Origin: Owenia fusiformis
Taxonomy: Eukaryota; Annelida; Polychaeta; Sabellida; Oweniidae
NCBI GenBank assembly: GCA_903813345.2
Contig: CAIIXF020000011.1
Location: 22,489,754 to 22,553,753 of the forward strand
Reading direction: 5' to 3'
DNA length: 64,000 bases
Positions within the stretch are counted from its first letter, which is position 1; each line of letters opens with the position of its first letter. Under the pieces are notes generated by a model, which saw only the letters and a program-made list of their open reading frames with translations, did not search any database and had not been told where the DNA came from. Of the stretch, positions 42,193-53,712 are shown piece after piece. The position numbers and the translations under genes are program-made.

Positions 42193-43610
42193 ATTTTCTT
42201 TAACCCCCCCCCCCCGAGCCCTCAAAAGTATTAAGGTAGGGTGTAAGATTCTTTTCACACTCATTATATAAAATAACCTCTTTATATTTTGCATATCTGT
42301 TGTAAATTTTTTCTCGAAGTTATAACTTCATAAAAAGTCAATTAAAGTAAATGCCATATTTTATCACTTCGTCATTTAACGGTTTTTATTACTTTATAAG
42401 GGTTAAATTATGCAAATTAGCTTATTTGCATATCAAAAAATATTTTTTCTGAATTACTGATGATGTAACATAAATATTGGTGAAAAAGTAAGTTTGTACC
42501 TCATATACTTCCAAAGTTATGAATTAAAGTCCATTTTCATTTTGACCCCCCCCCCTCAAATATCTGGTTAGGGGGAGAATTTTTTTCACAGTCGTTATGT
42601 AAGATACACTTTTAATATTTTGCACATCTGTTATACAAATATAAATGCAACTATATGAATTATTTCATAAGTTATAACTTCATGAGAGGTCAATTAAAAT
42701 AAATGTCGTATTTTATCGTTTTGTCATTTAACGGTTTTTATGACTGTATAAGGGTTAAATTATGCAAATTAGCTTATTTGCATATCAAAAATGTTTTTTC
42801 TTAGTTACTGATGTTATTACATAAATTCTGGTGAACAAATAGGTTTATACCTCATATACTTCCAAAGTTATAAATTAAAGTCCATTTTCAGTTGACCCCC
42901 CTGAAATATCTGGGTAGGGGGAGAAAATTTTTCACAATCTATATATAAGATGCACTTTTAATATTTTTCACATCTATTATACATATATAGATGCATTTTT
43001 AGGAATTATTTCATCAGTTATAACTTCATATGAAGGTAATTACAGTAAATGTCATATATTATCATTTTGTCATTTAATAGTTTTTATGGCGGTTTAAGGG
43101 TTAAATTAAGCAAATTAGCTTATTTTTGTTCAAAATATTTTTTTCTCCATTACTGATATTATTTTGTAAATTTTGGTGAAAAAATTAAGTTTGTATCTTA
43201 TATACTTCCAAAGTTATGAATCAAAGTTTATTTTCTTTTGACCCCCTCCCTTCAATTTTAGGGTAAGGGGAGAAATATTTTTCACAGTCGTTATGTAAGA
43301 TACACTTTTAATATTTTGCTCATCTAATATACATATATAGATGCATTTTTAGGAATTATTTCATAAGTTATAACTTCATATGAAGGCAATTACAATAAAA
43401 GTTGTTTATTATCATTCCGTTATTTAATAGTTTTTATGGCGGTTTAAGGGTTAAATTATGCAAATTAGCTTATTTTCGTTTGATATATTTTTTTCTGCAT
43501 TACTAATGTTATTCTATAAATTATGGTGAAAAAATGAAGTTTGTATCTCATTTACTTCCAAAGTTATGAATTAAAGTTTATTTTCTTCTGACCCCCCTGA
43601 AATTATAGGG
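42193..43610 (-). repeat. Tandem array of ~350-bp unit, right arm (inverted)
   Basis: Boundaries near 42193, 42545, 42896, 43243 and 43596 give spacings of 352, 351, 347 and 353 bp. The first boundary carries a run of 13 C. Units are inverted relative to the left arm. Confidence 0.85.
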
Positions 43611-43867
43611 TGGGGGTATAAAGATGAGGATATCTTATTTTCGCAAGCCTCAAACTCTAGATATCACCCCACATCATAAAATAAATATATTTTCCAACAA
43701 GAAAATGAAAAAATCTCGCGTAATACTCTCCAATATTCAAAAACAAAAATATTCAGGCTGGGTCCCTAAGTAGTAATGTAAAGTGTGTTTAGAGGCAAAT
43801 CACGCGCATCAAATTATCAAACGCCATAAGATATCATTTTACTGACCAATCAATCACAATGCCTTAA

Positions 43868-43873
43868 TTTATT
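43868..43873 (-). terminator. Candidate poly(A) signal of folate-receptor-like gene B
   Basis: AATAAA on the minus strand, about 125 bp beyond the stop codon. Confidence 0.4.
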
Positions 43874-43998
43874 TAAACTGAACTTAAATGAATTTGAACT
43901 TAAGGATGTAAAATGTAAACCATATCATGTTTATGCAATGCGAAAACATGTTCAAAAGTCATTTGAATCATTTTGGTCCATGGAGTCGAATTCATCTA

Positions 43999-44282
43999 TT
44001 ATGTGTTCACTTTATAAACCAAAATGGCAAGTCCCACGATAAGTATTTGTGAAATATAGATTCTGAGGCTTGATGATGTGGATAGTTCCTTTGCTCGAGC
44101 CTCTGCCACAGCTCGATTTGGGTTATTACCGGAAGTGGCGTCATATGAAAAGTGCATACATGGCTCGTCATCTGGGACAACCTTGAATGATTTGTCCCAT
44201 ATGTTTTCGCAGAAACTCTTTGAAGTTGGAAAGTACTCAGGATATTTGAGACATTGGGTTCCCTCATGACATTTATTCATTC
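43999..44282 (-). CDS. Folate-receptor-like B exon 4
   Basis: Gly then MNKCHEGTQCLKYPEYF, SFCENIWDKSFKVV, the identical CMHFSYDATSGNNPNRA block, STSSS and the hydrophobic tail QILIVGLAILVYKVNT, with the stop at 43999-44001. Similarity to copy A is highest in the middle of this exon. Confidence 0.9.
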
Positions 44283-47200
44283 CTGGAAAAATCAAACGTA
44301 CAATACATTATCTATTTGAAAGGCATCACGAATGTTTAAACCTGGAAAATATTTAGGACTCTGTCACACTCTCCAACTAATGCAATTATATTTGAATCTG
44401 ATTAATAATAGTTGGTGTCGATAAAGTATTTTAAAGATATAATTATGTTTTAGTTTGTGATATTTAGTAAATTTTACTTTTTGGAAAATGCCATTTAGAG
44501 ATTTTTGGTGACAACTCCTTTGAGATCTACAGAATTCGTTATAATATTGCCGAGTAATGAAATAAACCGTCCTATAAACAAAACATCGCATGACAAGGAA
44601 ATACCTGATGTATTGTTGAATCCTATGTACCAGTTATCCGTACACGTATATTCATCCTGACATGCGTTGTACCATTGATCACATACACTTGCACAGATTG
44701 GGATGTCTTTAAATCTATCAGTCACCGGTTCATCATGAGTCTAAGAACGTAAAAAGGAAAATATGAAATGCAATCTCCCGAGCAGTTGGTACAGGGTGTT
44801 TCTCAGAAGGAGGGACGATTGCAGTGAACGATTTGCTCATTGATTGATCGAAACATTCATCCAATAATGAAGTTTAACTTTGGGCCAAAAAACGCCACTT
44901 TTTTTCAAGACGCTACAACTTTTTTTATTTTCCAGCCTACATACCCAAAAGGTACCGTCCCAACAGACCCCCCTTTCTGCCCCCATCAGAATCAAACTTA
45001 TTTTGCATCTAGAGTATCCTCACAAATGAACTTCACAATAATATTTCAAAATTAGGTCAGATGATGAGTCAATGAGGTCACTGGGTGCAAAAAGGTCAAG
45101 TTGGTAAAATCAATCTAATGATCAAGTAATTTCCTTAAACATACCTAAATAAAATAAAATCATGAGTTAGACCTGACTTTACATTGATTTCCGTGGGGAA
45201 TAGGTATCTAATAGCCTTTGAGTAGTATTTGCACCATACTTAACACAAGGAAAATGTTTAGTAAAAAAAACATGTACTGGTATACTGTCAAAATATTGTA
45301 TTGTAATATATTTGATATTAATATTCTAAAGCTTTGATACAACATATTAGTATTTATTGAATTTCTATGGGTACCAATAGGTACTGTTGCTGAAAGTTGA
45401 ATGTACAGTTTCTAAGGGGTCGGGTCAAAATATCGATGTCCGTCACCTAATGAAATCAGGATTTGACCCCCTCCCCCTAACGAAATTAATTACGTTTTTT
45501 GACGGACATCGACATTTTGACCCGACCCCTAATGTTTGATGAATATCAATACTTTTACACATATTTGGTCACTTATTATACTGATCAACTCCTATCAAAA
45601 ATATTTTAAGTAAAAGCAGGATGAAAATATAAAAAGTTTCATTACTTGAGCTTTAATCTGCTTGTCACAAACAATGCACCTCTCTTAGACTTTGTAGTCA
45701 TGAGAAAGGAGATTTGTATCTTCATAGATGGATTATCTGTTTTTTCACCTTCATCTGCTGGTTGGGGAGGGTAATGTTTTTGGGTCCTGTGAGTGTAATC
45801 CGGCATTTGTAACATATAACTGAATTATCAGGGGGATCTTTGTGATATTTTTCTTTCCATAATTTGCCAAGAGTGTTAGATTTAGTTACTTTTCTCCTAG
45901 AGACAACTGGACTTTGTTTATCACATCCAACACAACGGTACGTTTTGATAGGTGGCATTGTATCCAAAATGGTGGCAGAAATGTTTTAGAAAAAATACCA
46001 AAGAAGTCCAAAAAACTATATGAGCTGTGTTCTCCACCACTTTTTTGCAACTGAAAATGTTGCCTCATTCAATTTTGGATCTGTGTACATCTAAAAATAA
46101 AAGTGGTGGAGAACACAGCTCACCGTGAATTTGTCCATTCAATGAACCATGGTTCATGTTCAATTGAGACGGGTAAATAATGGGGGTCTGGATTATGATC
46201 CCTTTTTATGCCACATATCATGCATCATCACACATAAATCTGCTGGATACATTTCAGTAGGGATTACATGATGCATAATTTACTTAAATACTACTTGAAA
46301 ATTGTTTTAAGGCTTTATTTACTACATTTTCTAAAGAACACTAAAGAATAATGGCTATAGACACCCCTGGGGTCACTTAACATTTTTTGAAAAATGCAAT
46401 GTCGTTAATATCTTTGATATGTAGGATTAAATTGTAGATAAATATGTACATTTTCAAGAAATAGCAATAAAAAGCATTCAAGATTACTGATATAAGTATA
46501 TTTTGGTTGATTTGGGAGGTATGTATCACTTCCTGTGAAAATGTGAATTTTTTTTTGTGTTGACATACTTATTTTTAGAGAGAGGGAGGTCATGATAAAC
46601 TCATGCTTTGTTCATATAACGCCTGGTTCTTACCTAGAAAGGGAGTAAGGGAATAGTGTACTTCTAAGGTACTACTTTAGATATGTAAAAATCTAGGTAA
46701 GGACCAGGCGTGGTGCAAAAATTGAACTTTTCTGCAATTTTCAGCATGAAATGAAATTATGTCAGCCATTTTGAAAATCCTTAGAATGATTGTGACAGTT
46801 GTGTTTTATATATTTGAGTATATTTTCTTTATTCATATGATCTTTTCATGAACTAATATGTATGCTTGCACTGGAGCATGACGTTTTAAGAGTAAAGTCC
46901 AAAGTAACCTTTTAGAAATTGTTTTATTTTATGTGTTTTCAAATGTTGCTCTTTGTGCTTCCTCACTTTGATGTCAAATAATAAATTCAGAACTTTAAAA
47001 CAAACTGTATAAGAGCAATTGATCTCAAGGAAGCACATCAATATATAATTGATTGATATACAATTTTGACTTGTTAATTACTTCATGTGGTTTTTAATGT
47101 TGCCCCTTGTTCTTTCTTTTCTGATATAGTTTTGCAAACTTTTTTGTACACAATAGATCTCAATGAAGTATAAAGAAGATCACTATTCAATATTTTGTTT

Positions 47201-50200
47201 GCATTTTGACTTGCATATTTTATATGTTTTCGAATGTTGCCCATTATGCTTTGTCACTATTATGTTAGATAATACCAAGATGATCAATAAAAAGTCTTGA
47301 ATGACTAAAAATAATGATTATTTTGATCATAAATAGAAACAGTGACAATAATGATGTAAAAAAGTGATTTTTCCGTGAAAAGGTAATTTTATACATCTTA
47401 ATAGAATGACCTATATTTTGAAATATAAAGGTCAGGATGACCTAATTTTTGGATCTGGTTATCAAACAAAGTCTCTTCTTTGATATCCTGTACAATTTTT
47501 TTTAAATATCTTGGGGGCTAAAATAGGGTCTTAAAGACACTCGTTCTTTCACAAATAATCTGCCATGATGGGAGTGGTTACAGAAATGGGACAGAAATCA
47601 TATTTTTTACAAAAATATTCACTATATTTTTCAAAAAAATAAAAATATACATATCAGTTGAGAATATTTTGAATTTTTTTTCAAAAATCTATAATTGCGT
47701 TTTCATAAAATTTCATGAAAGTCCTTAAAGGGATCCCAATAAGACTGTACCTTTTGCAATATAGTGCCAGGGCGGGTTCTTAGTATAATATAATTTAACA
47801 AGTCCTTCGACTTGGATTATATTTGATCTAAAAGAGGAGTTCATGATCAATTGATCCCCCATTCTATTTGATGATATATTTTAAATTTTAGTCGCCTTGC
47901 TGATATAGCAGTATCAATGAAATGTTAGCTAAGTTTTTTTCAACCTGTCTTAATTGCCAGCTTTAGTTCATACAATCTCCTGGAGACCTTCCCATACCGC
48001 ATACTCACTGGGGTTTGCATCAGGGCTATTAGCTTGGCAATCATCAGGCCGTATCATCAGGAATAATTTGTAAATTATGCTTATTTCTCATGGCACACCA
48101 CATGTTTAAGTGAGACGCTGGTGACATATTTTATTCATGTAAAAGTGTAAAATTCATGATCAATGGCTAGATAACAACCTCAAGTTTCATTTGGTATGCA
48201 AATTATGATTTTGTATCAAAAATTAAAAAAAGTTATAGCACTAAAAAAGTGGCGTTTTTTGGCCCACCCTGTGTAAAGTTAAAACCCCATTTAAGTAGCA
48301 AGACAATAAAACTATAGTTTATTTTAAAGAATGTACAGTTGTAACAAAAGACTGGTACATTATTTTTCCATTGTCTGTAAAAAACCGTAATTGGAAAGCT
48401 ATCAACAAGGTATAGTATTAACATGACAACTGCAAAGTGTCACCACCTTGCAAGTTATTGCACATAGTTACAGACGCCGCATATTGTTACAGAAGCCGCG
48501 AATTTTGACAGACGCCGAATGCAAATTGTTACAGTCGCTGAACGCCTTCCAAAAAACGTTTGGTGTTAAATAACAATATGAATGTATATATGTACTCTTT
48601 TATTACTATGCATTCTTTAAAATAAAACATCTTATTGTTTTGTGCTACTATCTGTAGTATTGAGCTAAGTGTAAGTTAAACTGGACCATGGACCATCTAC
48701 CTTTCATAAGAGACAGTGTGGGGTTTAAGTTAGTTTTAAGTTCAAATTTGATCAACTTGATTTGTGTGTTTTTGTCAATTTGTGGATTTATAAAATATTA
48801 TATTTGTTAATACTGTGAAATGTATTATCAAACGTAGAGTAAAATGTAACATAAGCTGCCAATTCAAGCATAGTTTAGGTATTTATCTCAGCTATTCAAA
48901 ACATTAATGATAAAAGACTCTCACCGCTAATTCAATCCAAGGACCGATATCTGGAGAGCAAAGAAAGAAACAGAGTTCCTCAAAAAACTGTTTCTGACAC
49001 TGTGGTTCAAGTGCCACCTTCTGAGGACAGTGCAGGTAATCAGTGATGTTCTGCCAGTTATATTCAGTCATGAAGGGCAGCGTTACTCCCTTCTTACAGC
49101 ATGAATTACCGACAAATGTAGAACACTGAAACAAGGATGAAGGTGAAGAATTAGTTCAAATTTTCCCTCTTTACACTTTTAAGATATGAACAAGTTATTC
49201 GAAATTAGTACATACTTACTATAAACGTCAAATAATAATGCTCTTACAGGTACTAGATATCGTATCTAACGATGAATTATAAAAAGAAATGTACTTTTTT
49301 CATAAAAAATATTTCCTTGCTTTTTTCAGGAAAGTATCATTAGACTGTCTATTTTGGGTAAACCTGGAAACAGGTCAATGGTAGCTCCTGTGTTGTCTGG
49401 AAACTTTGAAAGAAAATTTGGAAAAATAGAAAATAGAAAGTGTGAACTATAAGAATTTCCCAGAGTTCCCATTGAACTCCTACCAGATATTTTAAAAGAA
49501 GACAATGTAATGATACTTTCCTGAAAAAAGCAAGGAAATTGACACATGCCTTCATACTTTATTTTGTACCAGAAAATAACATGTGCAAGATATAGGGACA
49601 GATAATATTCTAACATAGTAAGAGCATTCAATTTACAGTTAGCAAGTGTAAAACAGGCCTTGAGTTTATTGATTTTCTCCCTATATCATGACATGTATAC
49701 CTGTGCAGGTATAGCAATTTTTTACCAAAATGTTTTTTTTTCAGCTGTACCTTAAGGTAACGGTAAAGTTAATCAAAAGTACAAAAAATGGCAGCCATAT
49801 TTTTTGACTAAGTCATAAGATTTTGTATTCTGTATTCCATATATGTGAATGCATTTCCTGACTAAAGAGACATGTCAAAGAAAACTTCACATTTAAACGC
49901 ATTTTTATAACAATGAATTGGAGGTGCATGAGTCCCTAAAGCTAGCATGGAGACAGTGAAGTGAGGATAACTTTTTAAAATTTCAAGGAGTAGGATTGCA
50001 ATGGAGACACATTTGCCTTACCAAGGAACATCAAAGGAGCATAAAAATGTGTACTTCTTGCATTGTTAGAGCATAATAAAGCTCAAACCATTGTAAATTC
50101 TAAATATTTCATGTCCACCAGTTTGTTTGCTGGAACTATTTTCTTGTCCAAAGTAATCCTCACTCATGTATCCATTGTTTACCATTTAAAAAACATCAAT

Positions 50201-50883
50201 TATGTATCTATCATGGATAAAATATACAATTGATAATCCATGCCACTTGGTGGCAAAAACTTGTGTGAGGATTAATCAGGAAGTCTAGAAGTAGTTCCGG
50301 CTAACAAAATGGTGGACATGAAATATTTATAAGAAACTATGGTTTGAGCTTTATCATACTCCAACAATGCAAGAAGTGCATATTCTCATACTCCCTCGAT
50401 GTTCCTTGTTAAGATAAAGAGATTTGTGGAAATTTTGGATTCTTGCAAATGTGTGACTGTTGCAAGGCTACTCCTGGAAACTTTAAAAAATTTGCCTCAT
50501 TTCATGCTCGCTTTAGGGACCCATGCACCTCCAATTCATAGCTATAAAAATGCGTTTAAATGTGAAGTTTTCTTTGACATGTCTCTTTAATAAGGAAATG
50601 CATTCACGTATAAGGAAAACAGAAACAAAATCTTGTGACTTTATCAAAAAAATATGGCTGCCATTTTTTGTACTTTTGATTAACTTTACCGTTACCTTAA
50701 AACACAAACTTTGCTTCTTACCTCGAGCCCTGGCTCTGGACTCGGCGTATCCTTGGAATACTCGGGAAGCAGGAGCATGCATTTATTCAGGTAGTTGTCA
50801 GTAGAGACAACTCCATGCGCATGGACCAAAAGCTGTCCTAATACTGTAGAAATACCAGCAAAAATTGCAATATTCATCCACAT
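43999..50883 (-). CDS. Folate-receptor-like protein B (4 exons)
   Basis: Exons in transcript order: 50722-50883, 48925-49125, 44605-44740 and 43999-44282. Together they give 783 nt, or 260 residues plus a stop, with the same intron phases (0, 0, 1) and nearly the same exon lengths as copy A. The layout is signal peptide, cysteine-rich folate-receptor domain and hydrophobic GPI-type tail. Introns are 1,596, 4,184 and 322 bp against 120, 694 and 192 bp in copy A; the excess is mostly TIR elements, hairpins and tandem repeats. As in copy A, the Trp/Lys/His residues that line the folate pocket of human FOLR1 are replaced, so the ligand is open. Confidence 0.9.
44605..44740 (-). CDS. Folate-receptor-like B exon 3
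   Basis: 45 codons plus one base: THDEPVTDRFKDIPICASVC, QWYNACQDEYTCTDNWYIGF and NNTSG, the last containing an N-glycosylation sequon NTS. It is one codon shorter than in copy A at its start. Acceptor CTTAG ends at 44741; donor GTATTT follows 44605. Confidence 0.88.
45415..45531. repeat. Hairpin (117 bp) in intron 2 of gene B
   Basis: AGGGGTCGGGTCAAAATATC plus GATGTCCGTC is inverted at 45501-45530. The arms are 30 bp with two mismatches and the loop carries CCCCCTCCCCC. Confidence 0.85.
45722..45967 (-). other. Small open frame with CxxC pairs, unassigned
   Basis: 81 codons with TYRCVGCDKQSPVVSRRK and VICYKCRITLTG, two CxxC pairs 42 residues apart, as in a zinc-binding motif. It lies in intron 2 of gene B among repeats, inside the 44880-48268 span and next to a 100-bp hairpin. 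No neighbouring exon continues it. It may be a fragment of a mobile-element protein or chance; I do not recognise the family. Confidence 0.25.
46022..46121. mobile_element. 100-bp hairpin MITE
   Basis: GAGCTGTGTTCTCCACCACT and its exact inverse bound the element, with perfect 23-bp arms. Confidence 0.8.
46619..46711. repeat. Hairpin (93 bp)
   Basis: ACGCCTGGTTCTTACCTAGA and inverse TCTAGGTAAGGACCAGGCGT (one mismatch) enclose a loop in intron 2 of gene B. Confidence 0.8.
46915..47290. repeat. Degenerate ~150-bp tandem repeat, three units
   Basis: TTTTATGTGTTTTCAAATGT (46921), CATGTGGTTTTTAATGTTGC (47084) and TTTATATGTTTTCGAATGTT (47219) each precede a GTGCTT/GTTCTT...CACT block. Confidence 0.55.
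47925..48065 (-). pseudogene. Tc1/mariner-type transposase fragment
   Basis: Minus strand from about 48055: PDDCQANSPDANPSEYAVWE then GLQEIV and a stop. The pattern NSPDxNPxEYxVWxxLQ surrounds the third catalytic Asp in this superfamily. Only this patch survives. Confidence 0.65.
48925..49125 (-). CDS. Folate-receptor-like B exon 2
   Basis: 67 residues, CSTFVGNSCCKKG to CSPDIGPWIELA, the same length as in copy A with few replacements. Acceptor TTTCAG precedes 49125; donor GCG|GTGAGA follows 48925. Confidence 0.9.
49311..49540. mobile_element. TIR element (~230 bp) in intron 1 of gene B
   Basis: TTTCCTTGCTTTTTTCAGGA plus AAGTATCATTA is inverted at 49502-49540, giving near-perfect ~38-bp arms. 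The minus-strand open frames across it are not supported as genes. Confidence 0.75.
49756..50696. mobile_element. 941-bp TTAA-flanked TIR element in intron 1 of gene B
   Basis: Ends GGTAACGGTAAAGTTAATC and its inverse are flanked by TTAA on both sides (49752-49755, 50697-50700), the target of piggyBac and Kolobok elements. Inverted pairing continues about 250 bp (AAAATGGCAGCCAT, AATTGGAGGTGCATG). No transposase is present. It ends 24 bp from the exon 1 donor site, yet the donor is intact. Confidence 0.88.
50722..50883 (-). CDS. Folate-receptor-like B exon 1
   Basis: 54 residues from MWMNIAIFAGISTVLGQLLV to PSPEPGLE, including NKCMLLLPEYS. The start at 50883 is preferred because copies A and C align there. 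An in-frame Met seven codons upstream (50904) would add MRPTHDK before the hydrophobic core. Donor GAG|GTAAG at 50720-50721. Confidence 0.88.
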
Positions 50884-51019
50884 TTTGTCATGGGTTGGCC
50901 TCATATCGACACAGTGCTTGATTTGTCAGAATATAATAGCTTGCGAAACAGACGGCAGTCTTGTTTGGCACTTGTTGTTTCAATATATTAGTCCTAGTAA
51001 GCCGGTACAACGACTTTAG

Positions 51020-52190
51020 TTATTTCAAAAACATACTATCCAATATTTACTTGGCCTATATTATACAATACATGTAAATGTATAAAGTTTAACTGGGCAT
51101 GGACTTTCAGTATGATATAATATGGTCTTATTATTGAACACAGTGGTATAGAATTATTAAACTCGACATGCACATTCTGATGCATGAATAAGGATGAAAA
51201 GGTGGACGAATGATTGACATAACATAAAAAATTCTATTTTAATACATTTTACTACTTTATCCAGGGGTCTCAGTTTGAATATTGTATGAACAAACGAATC
51301 AATACATTTAGTGTAATGTATTGTATCGTATAGCATTATTTCCTTCGGATTGAAAATTTACAATATTTTTATGAACAGTAAATTACATTAATGAATCAAA
51401 GTGTAACATATTCCAAGAAAATGTGTGCCTTTTTATACTTGCATGTCACTTTCTTGTAAATAAATGACTTATACTTTTATGTGATACAGGGGTTAATGAA
51501 TCTGTACATCATTCTACTAATAGTGCGTTTATGTTAATATGTAGAAATTCTAAAATCATGTCATCTTCAATGTTAATGAGTTCACATACATTTTATAAAA
51601 TTCCATAAAAAATTGACATTAATCTAGGATCATTAAAACAGTATCAGTTGTGATTCTACCACATCTCGTGCATTGTGATTTGTAATTAAATATCACCTGG
51701 AAGTTCCAGTTCCCATGATACCAAATGTAGAAATATTGCAAATGCCTATGTTTTAAGAGGATATTTCATCCCAGCTAGCCAATGTATTGCTGGTTAAAGT
51801 TCAGTTTGGATTTGGGCAAATCTGTTCAATTTTGCATTGTTGTTTCTGTTATTAGTTATTTGCATGTGATCATCTAAAACTTAACATCATAATGGCCTGG
51901 GCAGAACAAATCATCCTTTCTTTATTCTCGATAACTTTTTCAATTCTCAATATCTTTTCATGATGTTTTCACAAGATAATCTTCAAAGCACTCATTCTTA
52001 ACATGCAGAATATTTTGTTTGACTCATTTTCATTATTGCTACAGCTTTACAAAAATTATATCTCCACACGTTACACAGAATTTGTATTGTAGTTATTAAG
52101 AGATTTTAATGGGTATTTTGAAGGAAGGCACTGCTATAACAGTATGACAGACGCATACACAAGGTCGACAACAACATATAGATGGCATTG
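51020..52190. other. Upstream of gene B, non-coding
   Basis: AT-rich with no exon or repeat I can define. The 5' flank next to exon 1 (50884-51010) resembles the flank of the truncated third copy at 25555-25640, so it may hold the shared promoter. Confidence 0.45.
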
Positions 52191-52194
52191 GTTG

Positions 52195-52800
52195 TCTGTC
52201 TTCTAAAATCTTCTCTTTAGGGAGGTCACTACTGCCATCTTTGTATCTTTTAAGTAAGTAACAATGCTTTCAGACACAAATGATTCATAAGGGTATGTCC
52301 AACGTACATCTGAAACCGTTACTTTTTGACAGGTCACTACTGTCATCTCTCTCTCTACTTAGTAAGTACTGGCAGGTCACTGCTTCATCTCTCTTCAGAC
52401 ATAAAGAATTCATGAGTGGGTGTCCACTGTACATCTGAAACCGTTACTTCTGGCCAGGTCACAACTGTCATCTCTCTGACTACTATACTAAGTTAGTATC
52501 TATACTTTTTGCCATAAAGGATTCATAAATGGATCTCCACTGTACATCTGAAACCGTTACTTCTGATCAGGTCACTACTGTCATCTCTCTGACTACTATA
52601 CTAAGTTAGTATCCATACTTTTTGCCATAAAGATTTATAAGTGGATCTCCACTGTATATCTGAAACCGTTACTTCTGGACAGGTCACTACTGTCATCTCT
52701 CTGTCTACTAAATTCTGAAATGGTTCATAAGGGGATGTCCAACATACATCAGTCTGAAACCGTTACTTTTTGACAGGTTACTACTGCCATAAATGAAGTC
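52195..52800. repeat. ~115-bp tandem repeat, 5-6 units
   Basis: CATCTGAAACCGTTACTT recurs near 52307, 52431, 52547, 52661 and 52751, each followed by AGGTCACTACTGTCATCTCT. An incomplete first unit begins near 52215. Confidence 0.88.
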
Positions 52801-52919
52801 CTTTGAAGAAGGATGTAGTTTCCATAGCTTTATAGCTTTTGAAATCTCCCTAAACCTCGTTTTTCGTGAGGTTTTAAGAGATTTGCATATTAAACCTCTA
52901 ATGACTTCCATTACCTTCT

Positions 52920-53290
52920 TTTAAATGGCATATTTGAATTCAGTGAAATGTTTTCTCCTATAATAGCTTTGATTTACACAGTTATGTAATTTGAATAATT
53001 TTCTATGACAATTTAAAAAACTTGGGCCAAATCTCCATAGATGCAATGCTAAAATTCTTTAAAACCTTGGATTATTTGTATGTCAACCAACATTTGCATG
53101 TTTAATCACAACATGTACATACATAGGGTCATCGTGTGGTATATCATTCAAGTTTTATACAGATTCAACTAACACTCTTTGATAAATCATGAAAATAAGC
53201 CACTTTTCCAAGATTTTAGCATGTAAGTGAATGGAACTCTAGCCCAAATTAAAAGCTGAATAAAAGATGGCAGCACTAGATTTCATTGCT
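52920..53290. repeat. Dispersed repeat, inverse of 38560-38875 and part of 27195-27590
   Basis: 52920-53205 is the reverse of the 38.6-kb copy. 53205-53290 (AAAAGATGGCAGCACTAG) is the reverse of the second half of the 198-bp unit at 27195. The two may therefore belong to one longer family seen in pieces. Confidence 0.6.
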
Positions 53291-53447
53291 TTTTCTGCTA
53301 TTTAGAAACTATCCTATTGTTAACCTATCTATTCAGTCAACTGGCAAAAGTGTATACCTCAAATGTAAACCTTGACCGGTGGTCTCGGTCAACAGTGCTT
53401 TAAAAGTTTACAGTATCATTGTATATACGTATACAATTTTGCCAGTT

Positions 53448-53712
53448 CTGCAGTGACTGCACTGTATTGCACTGTTCTGCAGTGACTGTACTGCATTGCA
53501 CTGTTCGGAAGTGACTGCACTGCATTGCATTGTTCTGCAGTGACTGCACTGCATTGCACTGTTCTGCACTGACTGCACTGCATTGCAATGTTCTGCAGTG
53601 ACGGCACTGCATTGCACTGTTCTGCAGTGACGGCACTGCATTGCACTGTTCTGCAGTGACGGCACTACATTGCACTGTTCTGCAGTGACTGCACTGCATT
53701 GCACTGTTCTGT
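53448..53712. repeat. 29-bp minisatellite, about 9 copies
   Basis: CTGCAGTGACTGCACTGCAT starts every 29 bp (53448, 53477, 53506...). Because 29 is not a multiple of 3 and the unit lacks minus-strand stops, all three minus frames are open. Those frames are artefacts, not proteins. Confidence 0.95.

Larger units (their letters stand above)
38912..43771. mobile_element. 4.9-kb foldback element with tandem-repeat arms
   Basis: The left arm (38912-40290) and right arm (41990-43771) are inverted copies, with outer ends ACTCAGGGACCCA and TGGGTCCCTAAGT. A unique outer segment follows (GATGTGGGGTGATATC and its inverse). Each arm is then a tandem array of a unit of about 350 bp containing ACTTTAATTCATAACTTTGG, TTTGCATAATTTAACCCTTA and TGTGCAAAATATTA. 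About 3 full units lie on the left and 4 on the right. The centre holds LINE scraps and a CXC relic. Drosophila Foldback and sea urchin TU elements have this arm design (family knowledge). Confidence 0.82.
44880..48268. mobile_element. Inverted end pair of a degraded Tc1/mariner-like element
   Basis: GGGCCAAAAAACGCCACTTT at 44883 is inverted at 48245-48265 (AAAGTGGCGTTTTTTGGCCC followed by ACCCTGTG). About 3.4 kb lies between, including a transposase relic (47925-48065). The right end has the CAGGGTG-type terminus typical of TA-targeting elements; the left end is eroded. All of it is within intron 2 of folate-receptor-like B. The ends might belong to two separate insertions. Confidence 0.45.

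Noticed and set aside
49326-49631. Minus-strand frames in intron 1 of gene B
   Set aside because: They cross the arms of a TIR element and have no conserved motif or splice context.
53400-53704. Three overlapping minus-strand Cys/Gln-rich open frames
   Set aside because: They are the same 29-bp minisatellite read in three frames, with no gene context.
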